A model generated the notes under the pieces. That model ran no database searches. It saw only the letters and a list, made by a program, of their open reading frames with translations, and was not told where the DNA came from. 43,563 nt of DNA, taken from contig NZ_SIRE01000047.1 of NCBI RefSeq assembly GCF_004307995.1, forward strand, positions 1 to 43,563, in the 5' to 3' direction. The translations under genes were made by a program, and so were the position numbers. Origin of the DNA: Paenibacillus thalictri (GTDB lineage: Bacteria > Bacillota > Bacilli > Paenibacillales > NBRC-103111). Each line of letters opens with the position of its first letter. Within the stretch, counting starts at the first letter, position 1. This document shows, piece after piece, positions 8,545-17,102 of this stretch.

Positions 8545-10374
8545 ATGAGAACGCTCCGATGGTTGGATATGGCTCTGCAGCGAATCAACGATATCCGGAT
8601 CCAGAAGAAGCTGGTTATTTCGTTTATTTTTGTCGTCTTTATTCCGGTTATTCTGGTAGGAGTTTTCCTGACGGTTTCATTTCGGCAGACGATGATTAAA
8701 GATGCGACACAACAGACGGTCAACAGTGTTGACATCATCAGAAAACGGCTTGCCGATACGCTGCGCATGCCGATGGAAATTTCAAACAAGCTGTTAATTG
8801 ATCCACGGCTGAAAAAACTGGTTAATACACAATATGAAAATGCTTTTGAAGTCATGATGGCGTATCGCGATTATAACGATTTTCTGGATTACACGCGCTT
8901 GTATAAAGAGATATACAACATCCGGTTTTACACCAGGAACCCGACTATTATCGATAATTGGTATTTCATCCAGCCTGATGAAGGCATCAGAAACACGTTC
9001 TGGTATAAGGAGGCGCTGGATAAAAAGCAGGCGACGGCAAGCTGGGTGTATGCCGAAGACGAAACCCAAGGGAACCGGTCCTTCTTAAGTCTTGTCCGCC
9101 GGTCCGACTTTGTGGAGTACCGGACAAGCGGGGTGCTGGTTGTCGATGTCAATCCCCAGGAGCTGAATGGCATCGTGAGTCAGGAACTGTTCGACACGAT
9201 GATTTACGATAGCCAAGGTTATATCATAGCGGCAAAAAATACAGAGTGGGTAGGCAAAAATTTAAACGAAACGGAGTATAGCCACTCGTTCAAAGACCGC
9301 CAACAGGGAATTTATGACGATATCATAAACGGCAAACCGTCCAAAGTCATCATTGAAGAGCTGATGCCTGAGGGAAGCAGCAATAAGCTGAAAATCGTCT
9401 CCATTTTCTCGGTAGAAAGTATAGTCAGTAACGCTAACCGGATCAGTATGCTCGGCTTTACCATTATTTCGGTCAGCCTGTGTATAGCATTTGTGCTTAT
9501 TTACTTTTCATCGCGATTTTTGGCCGATCGGCTGATGCGGCTTAATAAGGATTTGAACCGGGTGGCGCTGGGGGATCTGCATGTGACAACCTCGATCAGA
9601 GGCAATGACGAAATCGGACTGCTCGCGAGGCAGTTCAGCAATATGCTGCACAGCATACGCCATTTGATGGAAGAAGTACAGGAATCGAACCGACAAAAAA
9701 ACGAGCTCCAGCTTCGTCAGAAGGAAATCAAGCTGCAAATGCTGGCGAGCCAAATCAATCCGCATTTTTTGTTTAATGCGCTCGAATCGGTAAGGATGAA
9801 GGCGCATATGCACGGCGAGCAGGAGATTGCCGCAGCCGTCAAGTCCTTGGGCAGGCTGCTTCGGAAAAATTTGGAGATCGGCGGCAGCGATATTCCGCTG
9901 CAGGATGAACTTGATATTGCCAGGTATTATCTGGACATTCAGAAGTTCAGGTTCGAGGACCGTTTGACTTTCGAACTGGAGATCGACCCTTCCTGCAAGC
10001 ATCTGCTCATTCCTCCGCTTATTGTTCAGCCTCTGGTTGAAAATGCCGTCATCCACGGGCTGGAAACGATGGAGGCAGGCGGAAATGTGAGAATTCGAGC
10101 CGGGCTTAAGGATGACCATCTTTATATAGAGGTAACGGACAACGGCATCGGCATGAGCGCCGAGAGGCTGCAGGCGATTAACGAATCGCTGCAGGATGCG
10201 AGCGACCGGAGGGAACACCGCATCGGATTGCGCAATGTGCACCAGCGGCTTTCGCTTACTTACGGGGAGTCGTACGGGCTGAATATATCCAGTGAGCCGG
10301 ATCGAGGCACACGTATATTTTTTGTTATACCGACAGGGGGAAGCATGTATGTACAAAGTATTGATCGTGGATGA
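8545..10374 (+). CDS. YesM-like sensor histidine kinase
   Basis: This 609-residue membrane kinase is probably the sensor for oligosaccharides released from the glycan, and it should phosphorylate the regulator encoded next. Near the N-terminus one membrane segment (about 22-47, VISFIFVVFIPVILVGVFL) precedes a long extracellular sensor region (about 50-300, Cache-like). A second membrane segment follows (about 303-325), then HAMP, a His_kinase domain with NPHFLFN (H407 is the expected phosphorylated histidine), and an ATPase domain with VENAVIHG and DNGIGM motifs. The start at 8545 follows GGGAGGT at 8532-8538; an in-frame ATG at 8509 overlaps a cre-like site and has no ribosome binding site. 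The last 26 bases overlap the regulator gene, so the two are translationally coupled. Confidence 0.93.
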   Translation: MRTLRWLDMALQRINDIRIQKKLVISFIFVVFIPVILVGVFLTVSFRQTMIKDATQQTVNSVDIIRKRLADTLRMPMEISNKLLIDPRLKKLVNTQYENAFEVMMAYRDYNDFLDYTRLYKEIYNIRFYTRNPTIIDNWYFIQPDEGIRNTFWYKEALDKKQATASWVYAEDETQGNRSFLSLVRRSDFVEYRTSGVLVVDVNPQELNGIVSQELFDTMIYDSQGYIIAAKNTEWVGKNLNETEYSHSFKDRQQGIYDDIINGKPSKVIIEELMPEGSSNKLKIVSIFSVESIVSNANRISMLGFTIISVSLCIAFVLIYFSSRFLADRLMRLNKDLNRVALGDLHVTTSIRGNDEIGLLARQFSNMLHSIRHLMEEVQESNRQKNELQLRQKEIKLQMLASQINPHFLFNALESVRMKAHMHGEQEIAAAVKSLGRLLRKNLEIGGSDIPLQDELDIARYYLDIQKFRFEDRLTFELEIDPSCKHLLIPPLIVQPLVENAVIHGLETMEAGGNVRIRAGLKDDHLYIEVTDNGIGMSAERLQAINESLQDASDRREHRIGLRNVHQRLSLTYGESYGLNISSEPDRGTRIFFVIPTGGSMYVQSIDRG

Positions 10375-11881
10375 CGAGCCGATGATACGCCAAGGGCTGA
10401 AAGCCATCATTCCATGGGAGGAATACGGCTTTACTGTCGTAGGCGATGCCAAAAACGGCAGGGAGGCGCTTGAGCGGCACGGCGAGCTCGCTCCGGAACT
10501 GCTGGTTGTCGATATTCGGATGCCGGGCATGGACGGACTGCAGCTGATTGAAGAAATACGCAAAGTAGATGAGCGATGCCGGTTTATCATTTTGAGCGGT
10601 TATGCGGATTTCACCTATGCGAAGACGGCGTTGAAATTCAGAATAGACGGCTATATTTTGAAGCCCGTCGACGAGGCGGAAGTAGTGGAGCATTTACAGC
10701 GCGTTCATATTTTGCTGCAAAAAGAAGCAGCTCAGATTCAACCGGGGCAAGCTGCCGCCGAGCGTCAGGAAGCGTTGATCCACTCCTTGCTGCACAACCG
10801 TCAGCTCGAGGGCGAAGAGCTGCTGCAGTCGCAGCTGTCGGAATGGAAGAGCTATCAAGTGCTGCTGATCGACATTACCATCGGGTACAAGGTGGAACCA
10901 AAACAGTATTCGGAGGCCAGACGCAGGCTCGAAAAGCTGTTTGAGGGAAACCATAGTGGCATTGTATTTTCCGTCGAGTCATGGATCGGCATCCTGCTGA
11001 AGCAGCCGGTTAACGGAGGGGAGTCTTCGGAGGAGCTTTACCGGCAAATCAAGCAGCAGCTTGCAGGCCTGCAGTTAATCTGCTTTGCCGCGGCCGGACA
11101 AACCGTGAAGCAGCTTGCCAAGACGGCCGATTCTTTTATCGGAGCGGCCCAATTGATGAAGCACAAGTTTTTGCTGGGCGGGGAGCAGATACATACTCTT
11201 CGCGATATGCCGGTTCCGACGGATTCAAGCGAAACCTGCGACAGTCTGGATGCACTTGCGGAGAAGCTGTATTATGCGCTCGATATCGGCAGAAAAAGCG
11301 GTGTGGAGCAAGTGCTGGAGCAGGCTGGCAAAGCGCTGATCTCGTATGACGGCTCGGAGCACGACATGAAGACCAATTGGACTCAGCTGATCTCTCTTGT
11401 ATTGGGTAAGCTTTCGTCGCGAAACAATGAGATTTACACCGCAGTTCAGGGCTGCATGTCGCTGACGGCTGACATTCATAAGCACCATACCTATGCCGGA
11501 CTGCTGCTTGAGACAAGAAGCCGCCTGCTGAAATTGGCCGAACGGATCGGCGGCGCCGGCAACGAGCCGGTACTGAAGCAACTGATCGATTTCGTCCATA
11601 ATCATTACAGCGAAAATCTCAAGCTGGAGACGCTTGCCGACGTATTCAGCTACAACAGCGGTTATCTGGGCAAAATGTTTCTCAAATACACCGGCGAATC
11701 GTTCCATACGTATCTGGACAAAATCCGCATCGAAAAAGCGACCGAGCTGCTCGGTCAAGGCATGAAGGTGCATCAGGTCGCCGAGCGCATCGGGTACGCT
11801 AACGTCGATTATTTTCACCGCAAATTCAAACGGTATGTCGGTGTATCTCCCTCATCCTACAAGGGAAAATCGGTTAAGTAA
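10349..11881 (+). CDS. YesN-like AraC-type response regulator
   Basis: This is a 510-residue DNA-binding response regulator paired with the kinase just upstream. The receiver domain (about 1-120) starts MYKVLIVDDEP, carries the expected phosphorylation site D55 in VDIRMPGMDG and the conserved lysine K105 in LKPVD. A long middle region of YesN type follows. The C-terminal AraC helix-turn-helix pair (about 410-510) contains YNSGYLGKMFLKYTGESF and the second-helix signature ANVDYFHRKFKRYVGVSPSSY. Start 10349 gives the canonical N-terminus, sits after CAGGGGGAA at 10334-10342 and overlaps the kinase stop. It is the natural candidate to bind the repeated CATGA element found before four units of this locus; that link is inference. 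Confidence 0.94.
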   Translation: MYKVLIVDDEPMIRQGLKAIIPWEEYGFTVVGDAKNGREALERHGELAPELLVVDIRMPGMDGLQLIEEIRKVDERCRFIILSGYADFTYAKTALKFRIDGYILKPVDEAEVVEHLQRVHILLQKEAAQIQPGQAAAERQEALIHSLLHNRQLEGEELLQSQLSEWKSYQVLLIDITIGYKVEPKQYSEARRRLEKLFEGNHSGIVFSVESWIGILLKQPVNGGESSEELYRQIKQQLAGLQLICFAAAGQTVKQLAKTADSFIGAAQLMKHKFLLGGEQIHTLRDMPVPTDSSETCDSLDALAEKLYYALDIGRKSGVEQVLEQAGKALISYDGSEHDMKTNWTQLISLVLGKLSSRNNEIYTAVQGCMSLTADIHKHHTYAGLLLETRSRLLKLAERIGGAGNEPVLKQLIDFVHNHYSENLKLETLADVFSYNSGYLGKMFLKYTGESFHTYLDKIRIEKATELLGQGMKVHQVAERIGYANVDYFHRKFKRYVGVSPSSYKGKSVK

Positions 11882-11889
11882 CCGCAGTC

Positions 11890-11962
11890 TGAAAGCGCTT
11901 GTTTTGACATGATTTTGCGTTGAATTTAGAGGGTACTTCGCGCTTCTTCTCTTTTGTATTAT
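11890..11962 (+). promoter_or_regulatory. Transporter operon promoter: cre-like site, CATGA element, -10 box
   Basis: The proposed -10 box is TATTAT at 11957-11962. The element starts ACATGA at 11907, continues with GAATT at 11922-11926 and GT at 11933-11934, and its CATGA is again 49 bases before the -10. A perfect TTGACA at 11904-11909 overlaps the element but is too far from this -10 box to pair with it; it could serve a weaker upstream start. TGAAAGCGCTTGTT at 11890-11903 matches 7 of 10 cre positions and abuts the element on its upstream side, unlike the other promoters where the cre lies downstream. Confidence 0.5.
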
Positions 11963-11992
11963 GAATGTAGCTAACAGAAGAGGAGGAAGTTT

Positions 11993-12955
11993 ATGAAAAC
12001 GATTCCGACAGAAACCGGTATTTTGCGCCATGAGCCTAAGAAAGCCTCGAGCTTTTGGAGCACGCTGTGGCGCCAAAGGTTTCTGTATTATATGTCGGTG
12101 CCGTTTGTACTGTGGGTTATTGTATTCAGCTATATACCGATATGGGGCTGGCTGATGGCATTTCAGAACTACAAGCCGGGACGTTTTATACTGGATCAGC
12201 AATGGGTCGGATTGAGCAACTTTGTTCAGCTGTTCACAGACGATAAGTTTTATCTTGTGCTTCGCAACACGCTGGTTATGAGCGGGATGAGCCTGGTCGT
12301 CGGTTTTACGCTCCCCATCTTGTTTGCTCTTCTTCTGAATGAGCTCAAGGGCCAGTTGTTCAAGCGTTCTGTCCAAACCATCTCCTACTTGCCGCATTTC
12401 GTCTCTTGGGTTGTCGTCGCCGGCATTGTGACCAAAATGCTTTCCACCGACGGGGGCATCATCAATCAACTCTTGCTTGGCTTGCAGCTGACGGACCAGC
12501 CCATTCAGTTTATGGCAAGGGCCAATTGGTTTTGGACCATAGTGACGGCTTCCGACGCATGGAAGGAAACCGGTTGGCATACGATCATTTTTTTATCCGC
12601 CATCGCCGGCATTGATCCTGAGCTGTACGAGGCGGCAACCGTGGATGGCGCGGGCAGATTTCAGCGCATGCGGCACATCACGTTGCCAGGCATCCGCTCC
12701 ACATTTATGATTCTGTTCATTTTGGCCATTGGTTCGCTCATCAGCATCGGGTTTGAGAAGCAGTTTTTACTTGGCAACCCGATCGTTGCGGATTATTCCC
12801 AAGTGCTTGACCTGTATGCTTTAAATTACGGGATTGGCATGAATCGTTACTCCTTCGGTACGGCGGTCGGTATGTTTAACTCGGTGGTCAGCGTCATTCT
12901 GGTGGTAACAGCAAACGGAATTTACAAGCGGTACACCAAAGAAAGCATCTTGTGA
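11993..12955 (+). CDS. Sugar ABC transporter permease, LplB type
   Basis: This 320-residue protein has about six membrane segments and forms one half of the import channel for oligosaccharides. The binding-protein-dependent transport signature (EAA loop) is seen as YEAATVDGAGRFQRMRHITLPGI near residues 212-235, which is where the ATPase docks. The N-terminal pattern (short basic stretch, then FYYMSVPFVLWVIVFSYIPIWGW) is typical of LplB-like CUT1 permeases. AGGAGGAAG sits just before the ATG. It is the first gene of the operon that continues through the second permease, lipoprotein, GH29 and GH42. No ATPase gene is present; such systems normally borrow a shared MsmX-type ATPase. Confidence 0.92.
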   Translation: MKTIPTETGILRHEPKKASSFWSTLWRQRFLYYMSVPFVLWVIVFSYIPIWGWLMAFQNYKPGRFILDQQWVGLSNFVQLFTDDKFYLVLRNTLVMSGMSLVVGFTLPILFALLLNELKGQLFKRSVQTISYLPHFVSWVVVAGIVTKMLSTDGGIINQLLLGLQLTDQPIQFMARANWFWTIVTASDAWKETGWHTIIFLSAIAGIDPELYEAATVDGAGRFQRMRHITLPGIRSTFMILFILAIGSLISIGFEKQFLLGNPIVADYSQVLDLYALNYGIGMNRYSFGTAVGMFNSVVSVILVVTANGIYKRYTKESIL

Positions 12956-12974
12956 ATTTGTGAGGAGTGGAAAC

Positions 12975-13880
12975 ATGATTAACAAGGTGACGAGAGTTAG
13001 CCGCAGCAAAGGCGACTTGATTTTCGACATATGCAATGTTGGCTTTATGTTATTGGCCGCGGTCGTGACGGTGTACCCTTTTCTAAATGTACTGGCCATC
13101 TCGCTGAATGATTCAATGGACACCGTGCGGGGAGGCATCTATGTTTGGCCGCGGGAGTTTACGTTAGAAAACTATAAAGCGCTGTTTCGGTTCGGCAATC
13201 TGCTGACCGCTTTTCAAAATTCCATCCTGCGAACGGTCATCGGCACAGTGCTTGGCGTGCTTAGCGCTTCAATGGTCGCCTTTGTGCTGAACCAGAAGGA
13301 ATTTCAGGCGCGGAAGTTGTTTACCGCACTTTTTGCGCTGACCCTGTATGTGCAAGGCGGGCTCATTCCGGGATATATGCTGATCCGCGAGCTGCACCTG
13401 CTGAACACGTTCTGGGTATATATTATTCCCGGTTTGCTCAGTGTGTGGAACGTATTTATTATACGCTCCTATATGGACGGACTTCCTTATTCGCTGCAGG
13501 AATCGGCAAAAATCGACGGAGCGAGCGAATTTACGATTTTTGTTCGCATTATACTGCCGTTGTGCTTGCCGGTACTGGCGACAATTGCCTTATTTATCGC
13601 CGTCGGACAGTGGAACTCATGGTTCGACAATTATTTATTCAACAGCTCGAAGCCCGAACTGACCACGCTGCAGTTCGAACTGCAAAAAATATTGCTGAGC
13701 ACGTCTTCCGGCAACGATAACGCTTACCGTGGTCAAGATATGGCGAAGGTCAACGCCGTGTCCCCGGAGTCGATGAAAATGGCGATTACGATGGTGGTCA
13801 CACTCCCGATTTTGGCGGTGTATCCGTTTCTGCAAAAGTATTTCGTCAAAGGCATGACGCTTGGAGCGGTCAAGGCATAA
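12975..13880 (+). CDS. Sugar ABC transporter permease, YtcP type
   Basis: This 301-residue second permease of the same importer has six predicted membrane segments and the EAA-loop sequence QESAKIDGASEFTIFVRIILPL. The early motif VVTVYPFLNVLAISLND and the C-terminal FLQKYFVKGMTLGAVK are typical of the YtcP/CUT1 group. ATG 12975 is chosen because GAGGAG at 12962-12967 is correctly spaced; a GTG at 12960 would bury that site. It lies 19 bases after the first permease and should dimerise with it. Confidence 0.92.
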   Translation: MINKVTRVSRSKGDLIFDICNVGFMLLAAVVTVYPFLNVLAISLNDSMDTVRGGIYVWPREFTLENYKALFRFGNLLTAFQNSILRTVIGTVLGVLSASMVAFVLNQKEFQARKLFTALFALTLYVQGGLIPGYMLIRELHLLNTFWVYIIPGLLSVWNVFIIRSYMDGLPYSLQESAKIDGASEFTIFVRIILPLCLPVLATIALFIAVGQWNSWFDNYLFNSSKPELTTLQFELQKILLSTSSGNDNAYRGQDMAKVNAVSPESMKMAITMVVTLPILAVYPFLQKYFVKGMTLGAVKA

Positions 13881-13936
13881 GATCGGCATAAGCTTTTCTT
13901 CAGTTTGCTTTTATATAGGGAGGGTCCTAATCGTCT

Positions 13937-15616
13937 ATGAATATGAAATTAGTGAGAACCACCGGTGCCATCGTTGCCTTGACCATGGCGGCACTGACAG
14001 CTTGCGATAAACCGGGAGATCCGAATTCGAACGATAAAAACACGCAAAGCGATGCCAGTCCCATCACTGTCATGTTTTTTAATGAGGATGGCAACGGCGC
14101 TAGCTGGGACAACATGGAAAGCCCTATCGGGAAAACCATTCAACAAAAAACAGGCGTTACCTTGAAGTTGGATTATCCGGTCGGCGATCCGCGGCAAAAA
14201 ATATCGCTGATTGTAGCCAGCAATGAATATCCCGACTTGATTTACCCAAAAGGCGACGGATCGATGCTTGTCGACGCGGGGGCGATGCTTGACCTCACGC
14301 CGCTTATCGATAAATATGCGCCGAACCTGAAGAAGCTTTACGGAGAAGACAATCTGAAGCGGATGCGCTGGAGCAGCAGCGACAAGTCAATTTATTTCCT
14401 TGGCTCCACCGCGGTAGACGATAAGCTGCTGGATGTCAGCGGGACATTCCATCTTCAGCATGAAGTGCTGAAAGAGCTGGGTTATCCGAAAATCAGAACG
14501 ATTTACGATTTTGAAAACGCTATAAAAGCATATAAGGATAAATATCCGACCATCGACGGCAAGCCGACCATCGGCTTATCGTTGATAGCCGAAGACTGGC
14601 GGCTGCAAATTTCCGTAACGAATCCCGCTCTGGCTACAACCGGCGGCCCGGACGACGGGGAATGGTATGTGGATCCCAAGACGTCAAAGGCCATTTACCA
14701 TCATACCCGGCCGGAGGAGAAGGAGTATTATCGCTGGCTTAATCATATGAACGCAATCGGGCTGCTCGATCCGGAAAGCTTTGTGCAAAAGTACGATCAA
14801 TACAAGGCCAAAGTCGGCACAGGCCGCGTGCTTGGTCTGATCGATCAGAAATGGGATTACGACGAAGGGCAGAAGGTGGTCCGTCAAGCAGGCAAACCGG
14901 AACGCACGTATGCTAATTTCCCGGTGACGGTAAACGAGCAATACAAGGATCATTCGACTCACAGCGCCGGTTATTTGGCCGGATGGGGAGTGGGCATTAC
15001 GAAATCGGCGAAAGATCCGGTGCGTATTATCAAATTCCTCGATTATCTGGCCTCGGAAGAAGGCATGATCCTGCGCTCATGGGGGATCGAGGGGGTAAAT
15101 TATACCGTTGAACAAGGCAAGCGCGTCATGACAAAGGAAGATTTAGACAAACGCACCAACGATCCGCTGTACGGCAAAAAAAGCGGAATCGGCAACTATG
15201 TATATCCGTTCCCGATTGCCGGCAATGCCAGATTGGACTCTACCGGCAATTCGTTCTCCACATCAAGCAAGGAGCAGATTAAAAAAGATTATACGGATGT
15301 GGAAAAAGAAACGCTAAAGCATTATAACGTGGAGATGTGGGCGGATTTATTCCCGAAGGAAAGCGAATTCCCGGTGCGTCCTTATGGCGCGGCATGGCAA
15401 ATCAATCTGGCCACCGGCTCGGAGGCGGATGTGCTGTCCAAGCGGCTTTCCGATATTTTCAAGAAACGGGCTCCCGAAATGATTCTTGCCAAGCCGGAAC
15501 AGTTTGACGGGGTGTGGGATGCGTTCCAGAAAGATTTGGAGAAGGCCGGAGTGCACAAGCTGGAGGATGAATTCACTAAAATCCTGCAGGAAAAAGTTAA
15601 GCTCTGGAGTGAATAA
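13937..15616 (+). CDS. Solute-binding lipoprotein, LplA type
   Basis: This 559-residue extracellular binding protein delivers the imported glycan to the two permeases encoded just before it. The N-terminus is a lipoprotein signal with lipobox LTAC (Cys at residue 23), followed by a low-complexity Asp/Asn-rich tether and a family 1 extracellular solute-binding fold of the large LplA class. GGGAGGG at 13918-13924 is 12 bases from the ATG, slightly long. The cysteine would be lipid-modified and hold the protein on the outer face of the membrane. The ligand cannot be read from sequence; the neighbouring GH29 and GH42 genes suggest fucosylated and galactosylated oligosaccharides. Confidence 0.92.
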   Translation: MNMKLVRTTGAIVALTMAALTACDKPGDPNSNDKNTQSDASPITVMFFNEDGNGASWDNMESPIGKTIQQKTGVTLKLDYPVGDPRQKISLIVASNEYPDLIYPKGDGSMLVDAGAMLDLTPLIDKYAPNLKKLYGEDNLKRMRWSSSDKSIYFLGSTAVDDKLLDVSGTFHLQHEVLKELGYPKIRTIYDFENAIKAYKDKYPTIDGKPTIGLSLIAEDWRLQISVTNPALATTGGPDDGEWYVDPKTSKAIYHHTRPEEKEYYRWLNHMNAIGLLDPESFVQKYDQYKAKVGTGRVLGLIDQKWDYDEGQKVVRQAGKPERTYANFPVTVNEQYKDHSTHSAGYLAGWGVGITKSAKDPVRIIKFLDYLASEEGMILRSWGIEGVNYTVEQGKRVMTKEDLDKRTNDPLYGKKSGIGNYVYPFPIAGNARLDSTGNSFSTSSKEQIKKDYTDVEKETLKHYNVEMWADLFPKESEFPVRPYGAAWQINLATGSEADVLSKRLSDIFKKRAPEMILAKPEQFDGVWDAFQKDLEKAGVHKLEDEFTKILQEKVKLWSE

Positions 15617-15639
15617 GCGCTGGAGAAAGGACGATCACG

Positions 15640-17082
15640 TTGGCGCCAAGCAGTTGTAAACAAACGATCCGCGCCGGGATTGAGGCCGGACCGTTCTCGA
15701 ATACTTGGGAATCGCTGCGGGCTTACCAAGTTCCAGACTGGTATGCCAATGCGAAATTCGGAATTTTTGTCCATTGGGGATTGTATGCGGTTCCGGCTAT
15801 CCATAACGAATGGTATTCTCGCAACATGTACCAGAGACATATGCCGGAATATCAGCTTCACCGCGAACGTTTCGGCGCGCAGGAGCAATTCGGATACAAG
15901 GACTTTATCCCGCTTTTTACCGCCGAGCGGTTCGACCCTGACGCCTGGGCAGGCTTATTCCGCAGATCCGGAGCCCAGTATGTCGTATCGGTCGCGGAGC
16001 ATCATGACGGCTTTGCGATGTACGACAGCTCCTTCACCGAGTGGAATGCGGTTCGCATGGGCCCGCGGCGGGACGTGATCGGGGAGCTTGCCGGGGCGTG
16101 CCGGAAGCATTATTTGACCTTTGGCCTATCCAGCCACCGGGCTGAAAACTGGTGGTTTTTCGAAGGAGGCAGGCAGTTTGCTTCCGACGTAGCAGACCCG
16201 CGGTTCGCCGCTTTTTACGGGCCTGCCCAGCCGCAAGCGTTGTATCCCAACGAGGTGTTTCTCGAAGACTGGCTGGCGCGGACGTGCGAGCTGGCGGATA
16301 AATACGAACCGCAGCTAGTTTATTTCGATTGGTGGATCGCCAAGCCGGTATTTGAGCCTTATTTGCGGCGGTTCGCAGCTTATTACTACAACCGGGCGGC
16401 GGAGCGGGAACGTGGGGTTGTCATTAATTACAAACACGGCGCATTTCCGGAAGGAACGGCCGTATATGATTTGGAGCGCGGTCAATCGGAGCATATTCGA
16501 TCGCTCCCTTGGCAGACATGCACTTCCGTATCGAAAAGCTCGTGGTGCCATGTGAACAACCAGGAGTACAAAACTTCGCGCGAGATTGTCGGCGACCTTA
16601 TCGACACCGTCAGCAAAAACGGCAATTTGCTGCTCAATATCGGCCCGCGCGCGGACGGCGCGATTCCCGAGGAAGAAGAGGCCATATTGCTGGATCTGGG
16701 CCGCTGGCTTGCCGTAAACGGGCAGGCGATCTACAACTCCCGTCCGTGGAGGTTGTACGGAGAAGGACCGACTCCATCCGTCGGCGGCGAGTTTACGGAT
16801 TCGAAACGGCAGCCGTATACGGCACGCGATATCCGCTTTACGATGCGATGCGATCATTTGTATGCGGCAATAATGGGCTGGCCTGAGGACGGCAAAGTGA
16901 GCATCCGTTCGCTTGGCTATGCTTCCCGCTTGTACGAGCAGGAAATCGGCGGCGTTGAGCTGCTGGGCAGCCAAGCAAAGCTGCAATGGAGCAGAAATAA
17001 CGACGGGCTGCATGTAACGCTGCCTGACGAGAGGCCGTGCGAGCACGCTTTTATATTCAAAATAGACGGGCTTCAGAAATGA
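15640..17082 (+). CDS. GH29 alpha-L-fucosidase, cytoplasmic
   Basis: This 480-residue enzyme should remove alpha-L-fucose from imported oligosaccharides. The GH29 hallmark KFGIFVHWGLYAVPA lies near residues 38-52, VSVAEHHDGFAMYDS follows (the HH pair lines the fucose pocket), and LVYFDWW places the expected nucleophile at D230. The segment KNGNLLLNIGPRADGAIPEEE is also typical. There is no signal peptide, so it acts in the cytoplasm after uptake. The TTG start is supported by GGAGAAAGG at 15622-15630; an ATG would cost the N-terminus. It lies 23 bases after the lipoprotein gene, in the same operon. Fucose on plant xyloglucan is alpha-1,2-linked to galactose, which fits a partner beta-galactosidase next door. 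Confidence 0.93.
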   Translation: MAPSSCKQTIRAGIEAGPFSNTWESLRAYQVPDWYANAKFGIFVHWGLYAVPAIHNEWYSRNMYQRHMPEYQLHRERFGAQEQFGYKDFIPLFTAERFDPDAWAGLFRRSGAQYVVSVAEHHDGFAMYDSSFTEWNAVRMGPRRDVIGELAGACRKHYLTFGLSSHRAENWWFFEGGRQFASDVADPRFAAFYGPAQPQALYPNEVFLEDWLARTCELADKYEPQLVYFDWWIAKPVFEPYLRRFAAYYYNRAAERERGVVINYKHGAFPEGTAVYDLERGQSEHIRSLPWQTCTSVSKSSWCHVNNQEYKTSREIVGDLIDTVSKNGNLLLNIGPRADGAIPEEEEAILLDLGRWLAVNGQAIYNSRPWRLYGEGPTPSVGGEFTDSKRQPYTARDIRFTMRCDHLYAAIMGWPEDGKVSIRSLGYASRLYEQEIGGVELLGSQAKLQWSRNNDGLHVTLPDERPCEHAFIFKIDGLQK

Positions 17083-17102
17083 TAAGGGAGTGAGCTTACA
17101 GC

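Noticed and set aside
9508..10590. Open frame on the minus strand across the kinase/regulator junction
   Set aside because: It covers the conserved ATPase and receiver domains in antisense and has no features of its own.
11904..11909. TTGACA as the -35 box of the transporter operon
   Set aside because: No acceptable -10 lies 16-18 bases downstream (TTTAGA at 15 is poor); the TATTAT that aligns with the other promoters is 47 bases further on. A minor start from it cannot be excluded.
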